Source: Gnomoniopsis sp. IMI 355080 (Eukaryota > Ascomycota > Sordariomycetes > Diaporthales > Gnomoniaceae). Taken from it: a DNA stretch of 64,000 nt. Each line of letters begins with the position of its first letter. The stretch's first letter is position 1. The translations under genes and the position numbers were made by a program. The DNA lies in the NCBI GenBank assembly GCA_027946555.1, contig JAPEVC010000123.1, positions 1-64,000 of the forward strand, written 5' to 3'. This document shows positions 31,993 through 44,086 of the stretch, in pieces. The notes under the pieces are model-generated. The model was not told where the DNA came from. It ran no database searches and saw only the letters and a list, made by a program, of their open reading frames with translations.

Positions 31993-34900
31993 ATGGCGTA
32001 CCAAGGGCCAGACAATTCCAATGGTGCGCAGAATGGGCCCATACCGCCTGCGCAACCAACTGGGCAGCAGACGAGGTTTTCCCGACCCTTCACCCTACAA
32101 GAGGCCCTTCCATTCTCGCCGTTTACCTCGGTCATCCCCTTCGAGTCCGGTAGGTTCAGTAGCTTTATGAGAGAAGCCTGTCCAACCTCTTCGACTGACC
32201 AAAGTACAGACATTATACCGACGCCCGATCTAGGAGCTGGACCTTCATCCTCGAACCTCGCCGATCTCGTCCCTTTCCATGACTTCGAGAACTTGAATAA
32301 AGAGGCCCGGAGCCCATCTTCTACTTCGCGACGATTAGAGCAGACTCTGGAACATGTACAAAACCTTCTGAATCCCTCCAGACTCACCAAGATGTAAGTT
32401 CGCGGAGAAGACGTCCTGCGGCGCATCCGCTGATTTACCTTGTAGCAATTTCAAGACGGGCGCGAAAGCCAATGCATCGAGCTACCCCACCAATGGCTTA
32501 GCTACGCACCTCTCACCATTCTCAAAGATGGTCCTCGACAGGACGGCGGTTCCCTACCGTTACCCGACTCCTGATACCCCTGGTGCCGCCGCGCCCTCCT
32601 CAAATACACAACACCCGACACCACAACAGTCGACTAAAAAAGCCCCCAAGCCTGCCAAACCACGTCGAGAGTCTGCTGCTGTGGAGCAGGTGAAGGTCAG
32701 CAAAAATCACGAGGCGAACAAGATCGAGACTCCGGAGCGCAGTGAGCCCAAGTTTGCGGTATTCATACCAACTAAGAAGCAGTATGAAGCCGCCAACTAT
32801 GCAGTCGCAGCTTCGGACGCCCCCCAGGCAAGTACGCCTGTCCAGAAACTTTCCCCCACGACGCCAGTATCCACCATTGTTCCAAGCGCTGCCGCTGCAG
32901 CTGCGTCGAGATCGCCATCTCAGTCGCACCAGAGCGCTCAAAAACCAGCTACTATTTCCATCGACCTGGCCCCCACTTCTTCTTTTAACAAGAGCGAGTA
33001 CATGGTCATCAAGGACGAAGTGGACGAGCCATCGAACTTGTCGATGCGGAAGCGAAAGAGGGACGACTACGACGAAAGCCAAGATGTCTACCGGGACCAA
33101 AAGCAGAAAGCCGACAACGCCTTTCATTCTCTCCGTCGATGCTTCTTAGAGATCTTTGATGCAGAAGACAATGTCGCCGCAACTCAGTCTGGCTCAAACC
33201 CGCTGGTTTTTCTAAATTCACAGCAAGAGCCAGCCATGACCACAGCAGCTCATCAGAAGGTCCAACCTCTCCTTCAAAATGCTATCACTCTCCGTTGTTT
33301 CGTGTATGTGCCAGTCGAAGAACTTTTGCGCATCCAGCATCTGAGTAATGCCGCGTTGAAGCAGGTTCAGGACCAGGACATCAGAATTGATGAGGCCTGG
33401 AGTGGTACCGACGCACTACCCTGGGCTCAACAACTTCCGGATGTGGACAATGCCCTCCGGGGTGCACGAACAGTTCTGAGAATTATGTCTGCTGGGAGGG
33501 AAGACAAACAGTTGTATTCCGAGGATCTCATACAGGACTGTCTGCGGCTTTTCCGGGACGTCGCTGATGGCATAGTTGTGCCTCTAACGGAGAAAGTACG
33601 GCGCTACGGCATCAGCGGCGAGAAGAACGGGAAGGATAGCAGCAAAGGGCTCTTTGACTCACTCATCTCGCACAAGAAAGCCGCCGGGTCCATCTTCACC
33701 AGCTTCACACGACTCTACTCAGTTTTTACAACTCTCATCTCCAACATAGATCTATCCGAATCCGTATTTACCGCCTTGGAGACCATATCGTCGAATCTTA
33801 TTTTTACGGAAAACGCATTCACGGATCGAGACTCTGTGGTCGGTGTTCAGAAGTTCGACGGGATCCGCTTGGTGGCGATGGACATGCTGTCTCAGATCTT
33901 CCTCAAGAACTCACAGAGTCGTCTAGGCATCGTGGACGATATTCTGCTCCAGCTTGAAAAGATTCCTCAGGCAAAGCAGAAAGCGCGTCAATTCAAACTC
34001 AGCGATGGCAGAAGCATACAACCAGTTTCGGCACTCATCCTGCGCCTGGTACAGACCAGCGCAGGAAAGGTAATTGATGTGCGAAGCGCGCACAGTAAGC
34101 TTCTCAGGACCCTGGACGATGAAGCGGCAAACAACAATGCCGATGAGCATTCACTTGTTGCAGCCAAGATGTCTTCTTTTCAGGATGAAGACAGAGCTGC
34201 AGAACAGGCTGGGCGGGCCATTGCGGAGCTTCAGAGTGTGGCGACTGCGCTGTCAGGCGCATCCAGAGACACTGCAGCGCATGTCATTGGTTTCATGGTC
34301 GGTCGAGCAATCAAGTCAACCAAGACAGGAGAGTCCCCCTTCCGAAGAATTTTGGAGAACTTTCTCGAGGACCTGACCACTTGCTTGGAGTCGCCTGACT
34401 GGCCTGCCTCGGAGCTCCTACTTCGGTTGCTCATGGCCTCAATGATGAGTCTCGTCGATGGTGAGCGAACGGCCGCTCCAGCCAAGAACATGGCGCTCGA
34501 AATTCTAGGAACAATGGGCGCAGCAATCTCTAAGCTACGGTCTCTTGTCCGAAAGACAGTCAATTCCCTAGATTCTGTCGAGACCACTGACTTGGGCTCT
34601 TATCTGTCAGAACTTGCAGCCGCTGCGCTCGAATTCAATTCGCGGCCGGAGCAGATGGTCTCTTGGTCCGGCCCCTATAGGGTCGGTCTCGAGTACCTTG
34701 ATCAGCGTTGCTCCGAAGACCCTCACCTTTCCAGCGCTGTTTCATTCTTAGTCACAGACTGGGCGAACAAAGTGAGCAACACGTTTGATGCTTTTCAAGA
34801 TGACGACGATGAGCGGGACAGAGAGTTTGGCAGGTTGGCATACCGACTTCGAATGATGACCGAGGACCGTCGCTGGCTCTCCAGCGAATACAGCTTCGCG

Positions 34901-37699
34901 GCGGTTCCCTCTTCATTGGCAAAGCTCTCTTACCACGTCATTGTTATTCGATCGCAGTTCTGTGAAGCTTATCGGCATCTCCTCAACATTCTCCTTCGTT
35001 TCATGACTATCGACCAGGCCACCGTTCGAAGCAAGAGTTTGAAGAGCGTGAATGACGTGCTGGAGACTGACCCGACAATTCTTGACGGAGACTCGACAGT
35101 CATGCAATTGATCATCCAATGCTCAACGGATTCTTCGCCCCAAGTTCGAGACTCAGCACTCGGTCTTATTGGCAAATGCATCGGTATGAGGCCGGCGCTA
35201 GAGAAGGGCATGATACCATCCATCATCGCGCGCTTCAGTGACGCAGGGGTTGGAGTTCGGAAGAGAGCCATGAAACTTGCCAGAGATATCTACTTGCGCA
35301 ACTTCGACCGGCAGGATCGCAGTGTCATCGCGAACGGTCTCCTGCTTCGTGTTCAAGATCCCGACGAAGGCGTGCGAGAAGTTGCCCGGCAGATGATCGA
35401 GGAAATCTGGATAGCACCTTATTACTCCGCCGACAGCTCGGCAGCATCCAAGATAGCGCTGGCTGACCATGTTGCTCTGATGATTCAAACTGTGACGTCA
35501 GGTACTGTGTCGAATGTCCTCGATAAAGTCTTTCAGGCTATCATCGGATCCAAGGAAGCCAACTTCAAGGTTGGCCAAATGCTTGTCGCCAGCATGTTCG
35601 ACCTTATCGACAATCCTGACTCGGATGATCCCACTATCCCCAGTGGGCGCGATGCGTTGCAACTCCTGATGATACTCGCCACAGCCGACGCAAAGCTCTT
35701 TACCTTCGAGCAAATAAAATTGCTTCAACCCAAAGTTGCTAGTATCGGCAGTGGGAACGTCGACGTATCCAAGGCTGTCATGACGATTTACCGCCGTGTA
35801 CTACCGCAGCTATCGAAAGTCTATGACCAATTTCTTACAGAAGTCCGGGCTGCGCTTCTACCTGCCATCGCAAAGTATCCGAGATCACTCCTCGACGATG
35901 TGGCAGCATGTTTATGGATCATCTGCGGCCTCTTGGGGAGTACGGAACCTCTATCAAGACTTCTCATCTCGGTTCTGCGGGGAATGAGCGGCCTTCGAGA
36001 AAAGCAACGGAATAAAACCTTGGATGACAAAGGTATGAACGCATTCAAGGCATATGCGTTGATTGCCGGTATGCTGGGCCATCATTGTGATTTGGACGAC
36101 AAGTTAGATGCCTATAAGCAGCTTTTCCCAACTTTCAAGGGCAATTCAGTCTCGAGACTGATCGTCGAATTGATCATTCCATTCGCCCAGCCTACGCTTC
36201 CCATGGACGTCAGGAAGGCTGCTCTGGACGCAGCGGGTCTCGTCTGTCAAGCGTGGCCAAGGAACTTCGCGGCTGCAAATGTTTACACGACTTTTCAGCA
36301 AGTATTCGATGAGGAGGCCGCTGAACTGGAGTGGATGATTTTGCGATCTTTAAAGGGATTTCTTTTCACAGAGGAGAGACGCTCCGAACAAGCAGCCTCT
36401 GATGAGGGCGCGACTCAGAGCGAGCAAGGTCAGAAGTTGAATTTGAAAGTAATGGGTGGGACCACGTATGATGATGTTTCCAGCGCAACAACCCAGCGTT
36501 TCCTCAAAGACATCACGAGAATCGCGCTGTCATCTCAGAATGATCACGCATTCCAGGCCGTCGAAGTCTTGGCCAGCATCAACCGACAAGGTCTGGTTCA
36601 CCCCAAGGAAACAGGAGTTACCCTGATCACCCTGGAAACGTCGTCGACGTCAAGAATCTCCGAACTTGCATTCTCTGAACACCGTTCTCTTCATGACAAA
36701 CACGAAACCGTCCTTGAGAGAGAGTACATCAAAGCGGTCCACTCTGCATTCGTGTATCAGCGCGATATCGTCGGCGACTATCGCGGAGCGACGACTGAGC
36801 CTTTCACATCAAAACTACATCTCATGATCGAGGTTCTTAAGTCTAGCAAACCCAAGAATCGGATGAAGTTCTTCGAAAAGCTCTGCGCGCAAGTTGATTT
36901 CGAGCCTGCCAAGCTTGAAAGCTCCGCTATTATGCCTGATCACGTCCAATTTTCGCAGTTTATCATCGAGAACTTGGCTTTTTTCGACTATGCGAGCATT
37001 CACGAATTGCTGCACACTGTGACAGCCATGGAGAAGCTTGTGACAAGCACTGGAGCAAGTGTCGCACAAGCGATCGAGGCCGAAATCTTCCAGGTAACCA
37101 TGGACGCAGTAACCAACTCTCAGGCTGGCATGAATGGCGAGAATGGTAGTCCCGCATTTGCGCCCGCCGCTCCTCCGATTGATGCGCGTCGGCTGCGGCA
37201 ACTTACTGCAGGTTCGATGATCCTTCAGTCTGTCTGGGAGGCGCGGACTTACTTGCGACGGCAGTTCAATCTAGGCACAAATAGGCGGGATGGAAAGCTG
37301 AAGACCGCCAGTAAAGAAAAGGAGAGTCAGAAGCCCGTGAAGGTTCAGACTGTTACTGGAGACAAATTCTGGGATGACGTGGCCTTGATCATGACCGCCC
37401 TGTCATCCCAGGGCCGCATGATGGAGCAATGTCGGTCCTTTGTCGACTTGCTCAACGTTGACCGAGAATTTAAGGTTGCTGATGAGGAAGATGATGAATT
37501 GAATGGAGAGGATCCCGCGACTCCAAGCGGAGACGAAGATGATGACGAGGACATGGTAGCAGACAGAGGGCGCAAGCGCAAGTCAACCGCCACGCCCCGA
37601 AAGAAGCGCCCTCGATCGTCGTCTCAGCCGCGAAAGCGAGGCCGGCCACGCAAGAACCCGCAGCCTCGAGATGATGATGAGGACCTGGAATTTTTCTGA
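31993..37699 (+). CDS. SCC2: Cohesin loader Scc2 / Mis4 / Nipped-B
   Basis: Scc2, with Scc4, loads cohesin on chromosomes and stimulates its ATPase. Two exons (31993-32393 and 32446-37699) with a 52-nt intron give 1884 residues, in the usual range for filamentous fungi. The N-terminal 330 residues are Pro/Ser/Thr-rich and disordered, where Scc4 binds in yeast. A HEAT-repeat body follows. Recognisable segments include TDSSPQVRDSALGLIGKCI, the DAGVGVRKRAMKLARDIYLR stretch and the RLRQLTAGSMILQSVWEAR segment near the C-terminus. The tail is acidic, then Lys/Arg-rich with an AT-hook-like RKRGRPRKNP, and ends in acidic residues. Its promoter is shared with RPA12. Confidence 0.93.
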
Positions 37700-38728
37700 T
37701 CTCCGTCCTTGGGAGACATTGTGCGTTTTGATTTCGAACGGGTTTGGGACTGGTCTGGGGGACAAGAGGGTAACCGGCTGCATCGGCGTAAGGAAACAAA
37801 TGGGGGATTCACACGATTCTATGGCGTCCGTCGGCTATTTGCTTCAAAGACTAAGGAACCATGATACCTCGACAGCTTTGCATCGGCGCGTAGCCAACAC
37901 TATTATGATTTTTTGATTTTTTTTGAGACGAAAAACAGCAAGCTATCTGACGACTAGCTTGGTGGCCATGTGCTACAAGCCACAACATATCGTAGCCCTA
38001 CTTGTGGAAAAGGGCGTCTGCAATCGAACAGAACAATCATAATATATTAATTACAAACAATTCACTGGCACGTAGTGAAGCTTTTATTGGTGGTCATTTT
38101 ACCGAAAAGCCATTAATACAATATCACCTTCACTCGCAATGCTCATTACTTGAATATGCCCACTAAAACTATGCGTTGACGCTACCGTGTAGTATACCCT
38201 CCGAGCAAATACATCCTGAACGCCAGGGGCTACAGTAAAGAAAAGCCCCCCCCTCCTCCTTGCTCCATGCACACGCCATGCACTCTCAAATGCCAGCCGG
38301 AATGGGAAGCGAAAAAGAAGAAGAAAAGACAACAAAGACAAAGAAAAAAACATGAAGTGCTGATGCGAGCTATGCCGTAGATAACCCTCCGTGCCGTATG
38401 CTTGTCGTGAGACCGACCGCGTAGAACCAAACCGAGCCGAATCCAAAGGAGAATGCAACAAAGCGGGAAAGAGAAATCGTAGTCGGGTATCGTGCGCTGC
38501 TCGGGAATCGTTTCGTCCTTTCTCGTTCCTCACTCGCCTTGATCTCAAGCGGGCGGTGGTTTTCCATCATTGTTGAGAGTATATCCAGAGGTGTCTCGGG
38601 ACATACCCATACACCAAGCTTATATCCGTTCGATAAAGAAGTGGCGAGCATAAGCTGAGCCAAAGGGCGACAGAGGGAACAGCTCAAAGTCGTAGTCGTT
38701 TGTTGCCAGAGGCAGAGGCAATATTCTT
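37700..38728. other. Intergenic, SCC2 and Rab 3' ends
   Basis: 1.03 kb between convergent genes. It is A-rich on the + strand around 38310-38352 (GAAAAAGAAG-type tract). Open frames of up to 149 codons on the minus strand are low-complexity and not supported. No gene is seen. Confidence 0.6.
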
Positions 38729-39899
38729 TCAACAGCACTTATTCTTGCGCCTCACCCCATCCTCCTCTTCATACTGCTGCTGCTGTGCGCCCGGCCCACT
38801 CTGTGCCCTCTCCACCGTAACGGTCGGTGAGAACCCGGGGCTGAAAAGCCATGACCGCCGATCCCGCCCGACGCGAAAGCTCCCGCCCGGTCTTGCCCCG
38901 TCAAAGTACCCGCCGGGCCCTCCATGACCACCAGTCCCATCATAGCCCATTCCGCTCGCCGAGCTGACCGTCCCGTCGGCGCCGTAGCCGCCCGGCGTCA
39001 GTCCTGGCGTGGACGTCGCGGCCAGGATCGCAGCCTGCATCTTGCGGTTCTGCTCGACCAGCTTGCGTGTCACCACGCGGAACACCTCCTCTACGCCTTC
39101 GCCGCTCTCGGCGCTGATCTCATGACAGGCATCCCATCCGGCCTCCTGGCCCCAGAACCCGCTGCTGCGCTTCGATGTCGGCGAGCGCGGTTCGACCGAG
39201 GGGCTCTCGCTGGCCGAGAAGAAGCCGCCGCCGCCGCCGCCGCCAGTGTTTCCGCCGCCGCTGCCAAATCCGCTTCCGCCCGTGATGGCCATGCCTGGCG
39301 CGTTCAGATATGCAGCTGCACCACCGGGTGTGGCGCTCGCGGTAGGCGGTGGTGTAGCGCCGGTTCCCGGGGCGAGGTTCTCGGCGACGTAGGCGATGCA
39401 GCGCTCGAAGGGGACTTCGCGCTTGTGAGGCTCGCGGGCGACCACGTCGGACTTGGTGCCGACAATGTGTAGGACGATGTCGGCGGGGAGGTTGCGGCGC
39501 AGTTCGGTTAGCCAGGCGCCCATATCAGCAAAGGACTGAGCGTCACTGAGGAGAGAGTGATGTATCGCGTTAGTGGTTTGCGGGGTCTTTCTTTGGACGA
39601 AGGCTAATGGAGGAGGCGGCTTACGTGATGCTATAGCAAAGAATACAGGCATTGGCACCTCGGTAATAGAGGCGCGAGATGGAGCGGAAGCGCTCCTGGC
39701 CGGCCGTGTCCCATATTTGCAGGCGCACCTGGGTATCTGTGTCGGAGTCGACGACGCGTTTGGTCATGAAGGAGGCGCCGACGGTGCTGGTGATCTGCGA
39801 GGGATCAAAGGCGCCTTTGCAGTAGCGCATGACCAGACTTGTCTTGCCGACGCCTTGGGAGCCGAGCACGACGATTTTGGCCTCGAGCGCCGACGACAT
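38729..39899 (-). CDS. Rab-family small GTPase with Gly-rich insertion
   Basis: Two exons (39899-39625, 39545-38729) give 363 residues, against about 200-220 for a normal Rab. The GTPase motifs are in order: G1 GSQGVGKTS (Lys19), the switch-I Thr in ITSTVGASF, G3 WDTAGQE (63-69), G4 as TKSD (122-125) instead of NKxD, and G5 as SAES (236-239) instead of SAK. The C-terminus ends in CC, a geranylgeranylation signal. Between G4 and G5 lies an insertion of roughly residues 150-228 rich in Gly, Ser, Pro and Ala, including seven Gly in a row. A second Gly-rich linker precedes the CC. The core suggests the endosomal Rab5/21/24 side of the family, but I cannot name the orthologue. The ATG was chosen at the core domain. 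An upstream in-frame extension is not Rab-like. Confidence 0.85.
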
Positions 39900-40132
39900 G
39901 TTTTGGGGTGGGTCTTCTCGAGGACCGGGGTTGTGGGGAGAGAATGCACTCGGCCGTAGGAAGTCTGCGTTTCCTGGTTCCACGGAACGAGTCTTGACTC
40001 TGAGGAAATTGTCGTACTGAGTCGGTGTGTGTCTTGGGGAAATTTCTCCGCCCAGCGACACTGCGCCGCTGCCCTATCGGCGCCGGTGTGCTGCAGTCGG
40101 GCAGATGAGAGGATGGGTGAGAAAAAGGAAAA

Positions 40133-40167
40133 GTAGAGAGAGAGAAAGAGAAAGAGAGAGAGGGAGC
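40133..40167. repeat. GA-rich microsatellite
   Basis: GA/GAAA units, reading CT-rich on the Rab coding strand about 240-270 bp upstream of its ATG. This is typical of fungal promoters and leaders. Confidence 0.8.
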
Positions 40168-40449
40168 GGGTGTGTGTGGGTTTCCGTCAGACTTCAGGAC
40201 GTCATCGTTTGGGCTGTGTGCGAATGTGGGTGTGGGTGGTGATTTGATTGTGTGAGCCCCCCCCTTCCCGATTGCAACACCTTCCTTGGTGGTGATGACC
40301 TCTTGTGGATCTTGACGAGCGCCGATAGGAAAGGAATAACAAGAAACAAATTAAAATAATGGCACGAAACAATAAGTAGAGTATGCGGATGACTGCAAAC
40401 CGAGACCAAGGCCCGACAAAGGAGTGAACGGAAAAGGAGGAGAGAGAAT

Positions 40450-40475
40450 GAGGCAGAGGCAGAGGCAGAGGCAGA
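40450..40475. repeat. AGGCAG hexanucleotide repeat
   Basis: About four tandem AGGCAG units, followed by degenerate AGACGA/AAGCG pentamers to about 40509. It lies between two genes. Confidence 0.8.
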
Positions 40476-40922
40476 TGTCGAGACAAGACGAGACGAAACG
40501 AAGCGAAGCCATGTACAAAAAAGAAAATGGGGATCAACAGAGCGAGGCCCGGGGTTGGTGGGATGGATGGCACGCGGCTTGCCCAACTGAGAGCCCACAG
40601 CCGGGCGCAGTGCGGGCGGCGTCGGGCTTGTGACTTGGGATTGTAACCCTTTTTTGACTCGGGTTTGATTTGTTCGATACACTGGCTCGGGAATAACTTG
40701 TACTATTTTGTACATGCACAGCCTTACTAGCCTTGCAGCCCTCATTTCTCAGCTCATTTGTGTGTAGATACTATGTACTCTGTGCGGCGCGGATACTATC
40801 TAAGATGTAATATAAAATAGCTAGCTCAAATGGGCTCAGCTTCCGAATTATCCAATGGCACTTTATTATTGACAGGCATATCCCAAACGCAACCCCTACC
40901 CAAACTCTATACACAGTAGATT

Positions 40923-42590
40923 CTACAGCTTGGGCCGCTGCGGAGGATTCACCAGCGGGTCATACACCGACGACGCCAGATAATCCGGCGGCGTGCCATT
41001 GCTGTGGTTCGTCAAGCTCCGCGTATCCAGCAAGCTCGGGTTCAACTGATCCACGCTCGTGCACCCAATCAGCCGCATGTTCATCTCCATCTCGTCCTTG
41101 AGCAGCTGCATCGCCCGATCCACCCCGTCGAACCCGTACGCCGACATGGCGTACAAGAACGGCCGCCCAATCCCCACACCCTTGGCGCCCAAGCACAGCG
41201 CCTTGATGATGTCCGTCGCCCGCCGGATCCCGCCGTCCACAAACACTTCGATCCTGTCCTGGTAGCCCAGCTCGCGCAGCTTCGGCATCGTCTCGGCCAG
41301 CACCTCCACCCCGGACCGCGCAAAGTCCAGCTGTCGCCCGCCGTGGTTCGAGAGCACGACGCCCTGCACGCCGGCCTCCACGGCCCGCACCACGTCCTCG
41401 ACACGCTGCACGCCCTTGAGGATGATGGGCATCTTGGTGATGCTCTGGAACCACGGGATGTCTTTCCAGCTCAGTGCCGGGTCGATGAAACTCGAGATGG
41501 CCCTCGCTGCGCCCTGGCTGTTGTCCACAGCCTGCCCACTCTGCACATTGCTCCCTGCGTCGTCAAATTTGCTGCGCATGTCTTTCTCGCGACGCCCCAG
41601 TTGCGGTGCGTCCACCGTGATGAACAGCGCGCGACATCCGCGTCCCTCGGCGTGCTGTACAATCTTGCGTGTGATTTCGCGGTCCTTGTTGACGTACAGC
41701 TGCATCCACTGCACCTGGTCCCCTTCGGCAGCGTCCATGATCTCGTCAAACGAGCATGACGCAAGCGTTGGAATCATTTGCACGACATTGTGCTTCTTAG
41801 CTGCGCGCGTAAGAAGCACTTCACCCTCTGGGTTACCAAGCTTACCCAGGGCCGTGGCGGTTACGTAGAAGGGCATGTCGACTTTGGTGCCGAGCATGGT
41901 AGTAGAGAAGTCGACCTTTTCGACATCGACAAGAATCTTGGGGCGGAACCATATACGATGGTAGGCAGCATGGTTCTCGCGCATTGTCTATGATCTGTTA
42001 ATGGACTCCAATTCTCTTTTTCTTGGTTTCATTCGGCTGTAAGCCAAGAATAGGATGCTTACAATCTCGTCATCGGCTGCGCTTGAGTAGTAGCCCCAGG
42101 CAGTCTTCTTCATAATCCTTCTCGCAACAGCCTCGAAGTCCAGTAAGTTGTAACATTGGCTTAACAGAGGCATGGCTGCAATCATCTTCTGCCTCTCTTC
42201 CTCGTCGGGTGTGACCTCCTTCTCCTCGTATTCGACCGTCTTCATATCCACATCGCCCAGGTGCTTCGACTTGTCCAGATACTTGTCCAGAGTATCTGGG
42301 GGATGGATAGGGTCAAACTCTTCAGTGGCATCCTTGCCCTAAATTGAGGTATGTTGTGAGAATTGATCGACTTGTGCAACCTGCCCATTGTAGACTCACG
42401 GCGTATTTCAAGATGATCTTGGGCCCACCCGGGTGTTCTGGAAGAAATTCGGTCACATCGTACGCTTTGCCCTATAGCGAGTCAGCATTATATCCTGAGA
42501 CGGATGCGAGGGGAGGGGGCGTACATGGACAATGACCCAGCAGTCCTCCCTGCTGCTGTGCTTAGCAACGTCGGCGCCGGTCAAGACCAT
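40923..42590 (-). CDS. Cytochrome b5 / FMN-dependent L-lactate (2-hydroxyacid) dehydrogenase, Cyb2-like
   Basis: Four exons (42590-42525, 42471-42400, 42338-42063, 41987-40923) give 492 residues. The N-terminal cytochrome b5 domain has haem ligands His35 (in EHPGG) and His58 (in FDPIHPP). The FMN-binding TIM barrel carries the flavocytochrome b2 active-site residues: Tyr in GYYSSAADDE, Tyr in QLYVNKD, Asp in ITVDAPQLG, Lys in ILKGVQ, and His/Arg in SNHGGRQLD. The family oxidises L-lactate (or a related 2-hydroxyacid) to the keto acid. Unlike yeast Cyb2, the protein starts directly at the b5 domain with no mitochondrial presequence, so it may not reach the intermembrane space. Four CreA-type motifs lie upstream. 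A diverged paralogue is at 60007-61638. Confidence 0.9.
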
Positions 42591-43314
42591 CGTATCAAGA
42601 TCGGCCTAATATAATATATTTTATCTGAATATGTTGGGTCCTCTGACGAAAGTATTGTAGCTCGCGCACAGATTGAAGTGGCCGATTGAGCGAGAGTTGT
42701 TCAACAGCGTAGCGCCAGTGGTGTTGGTGATGAAAGTACGTGAACTGGCCGGCGACGGTCTAAACACCTTATTTACTTGGAACGACACGAAGTGATGCAG
42801 TGGCTCGGGATGTTCTCGGCAAGTTGTAGAGAGCGGCGAAGTCGACTGAGAGTCGCGACACTAGGACGAACGGTTGTGCTAGTCTACAATGCCGAAAGTG
42901 GATGCCGTCACCGATGGTCTTGAGAAACAGAACAAACGGCAGGCTAAGTTCTCCAGGGCTCTAATTTATTCCCCAGCATCAACTTGGTTAGAAATCGAGG
43001 CCGAGCTGGTGGACCACTGTGCCCCCCACAAGGGAGTCCCACCGGGGTCGGCCACTGTGGGGTCCCCGCGCTGCTTTCGCCCGAGGCGACCCGTCATGAC
43101 GGCCAGGACAGGGGCTGCTTGTCATGGTCAGTCCCTGCATGCCACGCTCCGAGATCGTCGACGCCCAAGTGTACGGATTACTGTATTTGGACTCGAGAAA
43201 ATGATTTGAATAATACAGTGTTTTAGTAGGTCACGTTCCCGTACTGCTATCCGTTGAGACCTCGCTCAGCACAATCTGCCCATCACAGTCATCTCGACCT
43301 TTGTCTCGTTCAGC
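42591..43314. other. Intergenic, upstream of Cyb2-like gene
   Basis: 724 bp between the Cyb2-like gene's 5' end and the 3' end of the WSC gene. The 20-45 bp before the ATG are A/T-rich. A G/C-rich block near 43020-43070 holds the CreA-type motifs listed separately. No gene is seen. Confidence 0.6.
43024..43069. promoter_or_regulatory. Candidate CreA/CRE1 (carbon repression) site cluster
   Basis: Four matches to the CreA consensus SYGGRG lie within 46 bp: 43024-43029 (CCCCAC, minus strand), 43042-43047 (CCGGGG), 43057-43062 (GTGGGG) and 43064-43069 (CCCCGC, minus strand). They lie 434-480 bp upstream of the Cyb2-like ATG. The consensus is established in Aspergillus. Function here is inferred. 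Confidence 0.45.
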
Positions 43315-44086
43315 CTACAGGTCGCAGGGTAAGCCTGCCGAACCAGTGTCATCGAGGATTTGAGACGATGCCCTCTCGTACAGATCGAGAGACAACTGTC
43401 CACCGCATGTATCCGAGGAGTTGCCTGCGCATGGCATGTCGCAGTTTCCATTCATCCCTCCAATAGGTCCCAGCGTGTGGCCGCACCAACATTCATCTCC
43501 GTACTCCATACCTGCATAGTCAAAACCGCCATAGCTGCAAAGTACCAGGCACTTGTGCCTCGTCAAAAGTCCAACTGAAACAAGTTCAGTGAGGGCTCTC
43601 GAATCGTTGGATTCGCTAGCGCACCCGAGGTAGGTATAATCGTACAGTGGTGGTTGCGTAGTGAAGTTGAAGCCGTTCTTGTAGACTGAGATCAAACTGA
43701 TCCCACCACAGATTTGTGTGCTGTCGCCGCCACACGCCATATCACACGAGCTGTCGGGGACAATGTTTGCTTCGTCGTTGATACTATTTCCGCAGAAGCA
43801 TTCAGTACTGTACTCGGTGCCATAGTAGCGAAAATCCCTGCAAAGCGACTCGCAGGCTTGGTTTGTCATGTTGGCATCCGAATACATCATCTTGTCCAGT
43901 GTACGGCCACTGTTACCTTCCAGCCAGCAACCCTGATCTGGATACATGGTCAATAATCCATGGTGGGCGACTGGTAGGATTTACGTGAAGGTGGTGTGTC
44001 TACTCACAGGCACAGTCTGACGCTGCCGCAACCACTATCGACATGGAAACGGCCAGAGCGATGGCCCGAGCGACTAAGAACGCCAT
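43315..44086 (-). CDS. Secreted protein with two WSC domains
   Basis: Two exons (44086-44008, 43937-43315) give 233 residues. Residues 1 to about 22 form a signal peptide (hydrophobic core ALAVSMSIVVAAAS). Two WSC domains follow, each with the expected cysteine pattern: the first starts YQGCWLEG and contains ECFCGNSIN and CGGDSTQICGG, and the second starts YLGCASES and contains ECWCGHTLG and CAGNSSDTCGG. There is no transmembrane segment or GPI signal, so this is not a Wsc1-type stress sensor but a secreted or wall-bound carbohydrate-binding protein. The acceptor giving a 70-nt intron was chosen. An upstream acceptor in the same frame would make the intron only 37 nt. Confidence 0.82.

Larger units (their letters stand above)
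39900..40922. other. Intergenic, Rab promoter and dehydrogenase 3' flank
   Basis: 1.02 kb with strongly purine-skewed simple repeats on the + strand (pyrimidine tracts on the Rab coding strand). This fits a long fungal 5' leader for the Rab gene. No gene is seen. Confidence 0.6.

Noticed and set aside
41004..41759. 251-codon open frame antisense to the Cyb2-like gene
   Set aside because: His/Pro/Leu-rich shadow caused by the GC-rich third positions of the real gene on the other strand.
43938..43970. Alternative acceptor for the WSC gene, adding 11 residues
   Set aside because: It stays in frame but makes the intron only 37 nt, below the usual fungal minimum. The acceptor at 43938 gives 70 nt and a TTGAC branch at normal distance.
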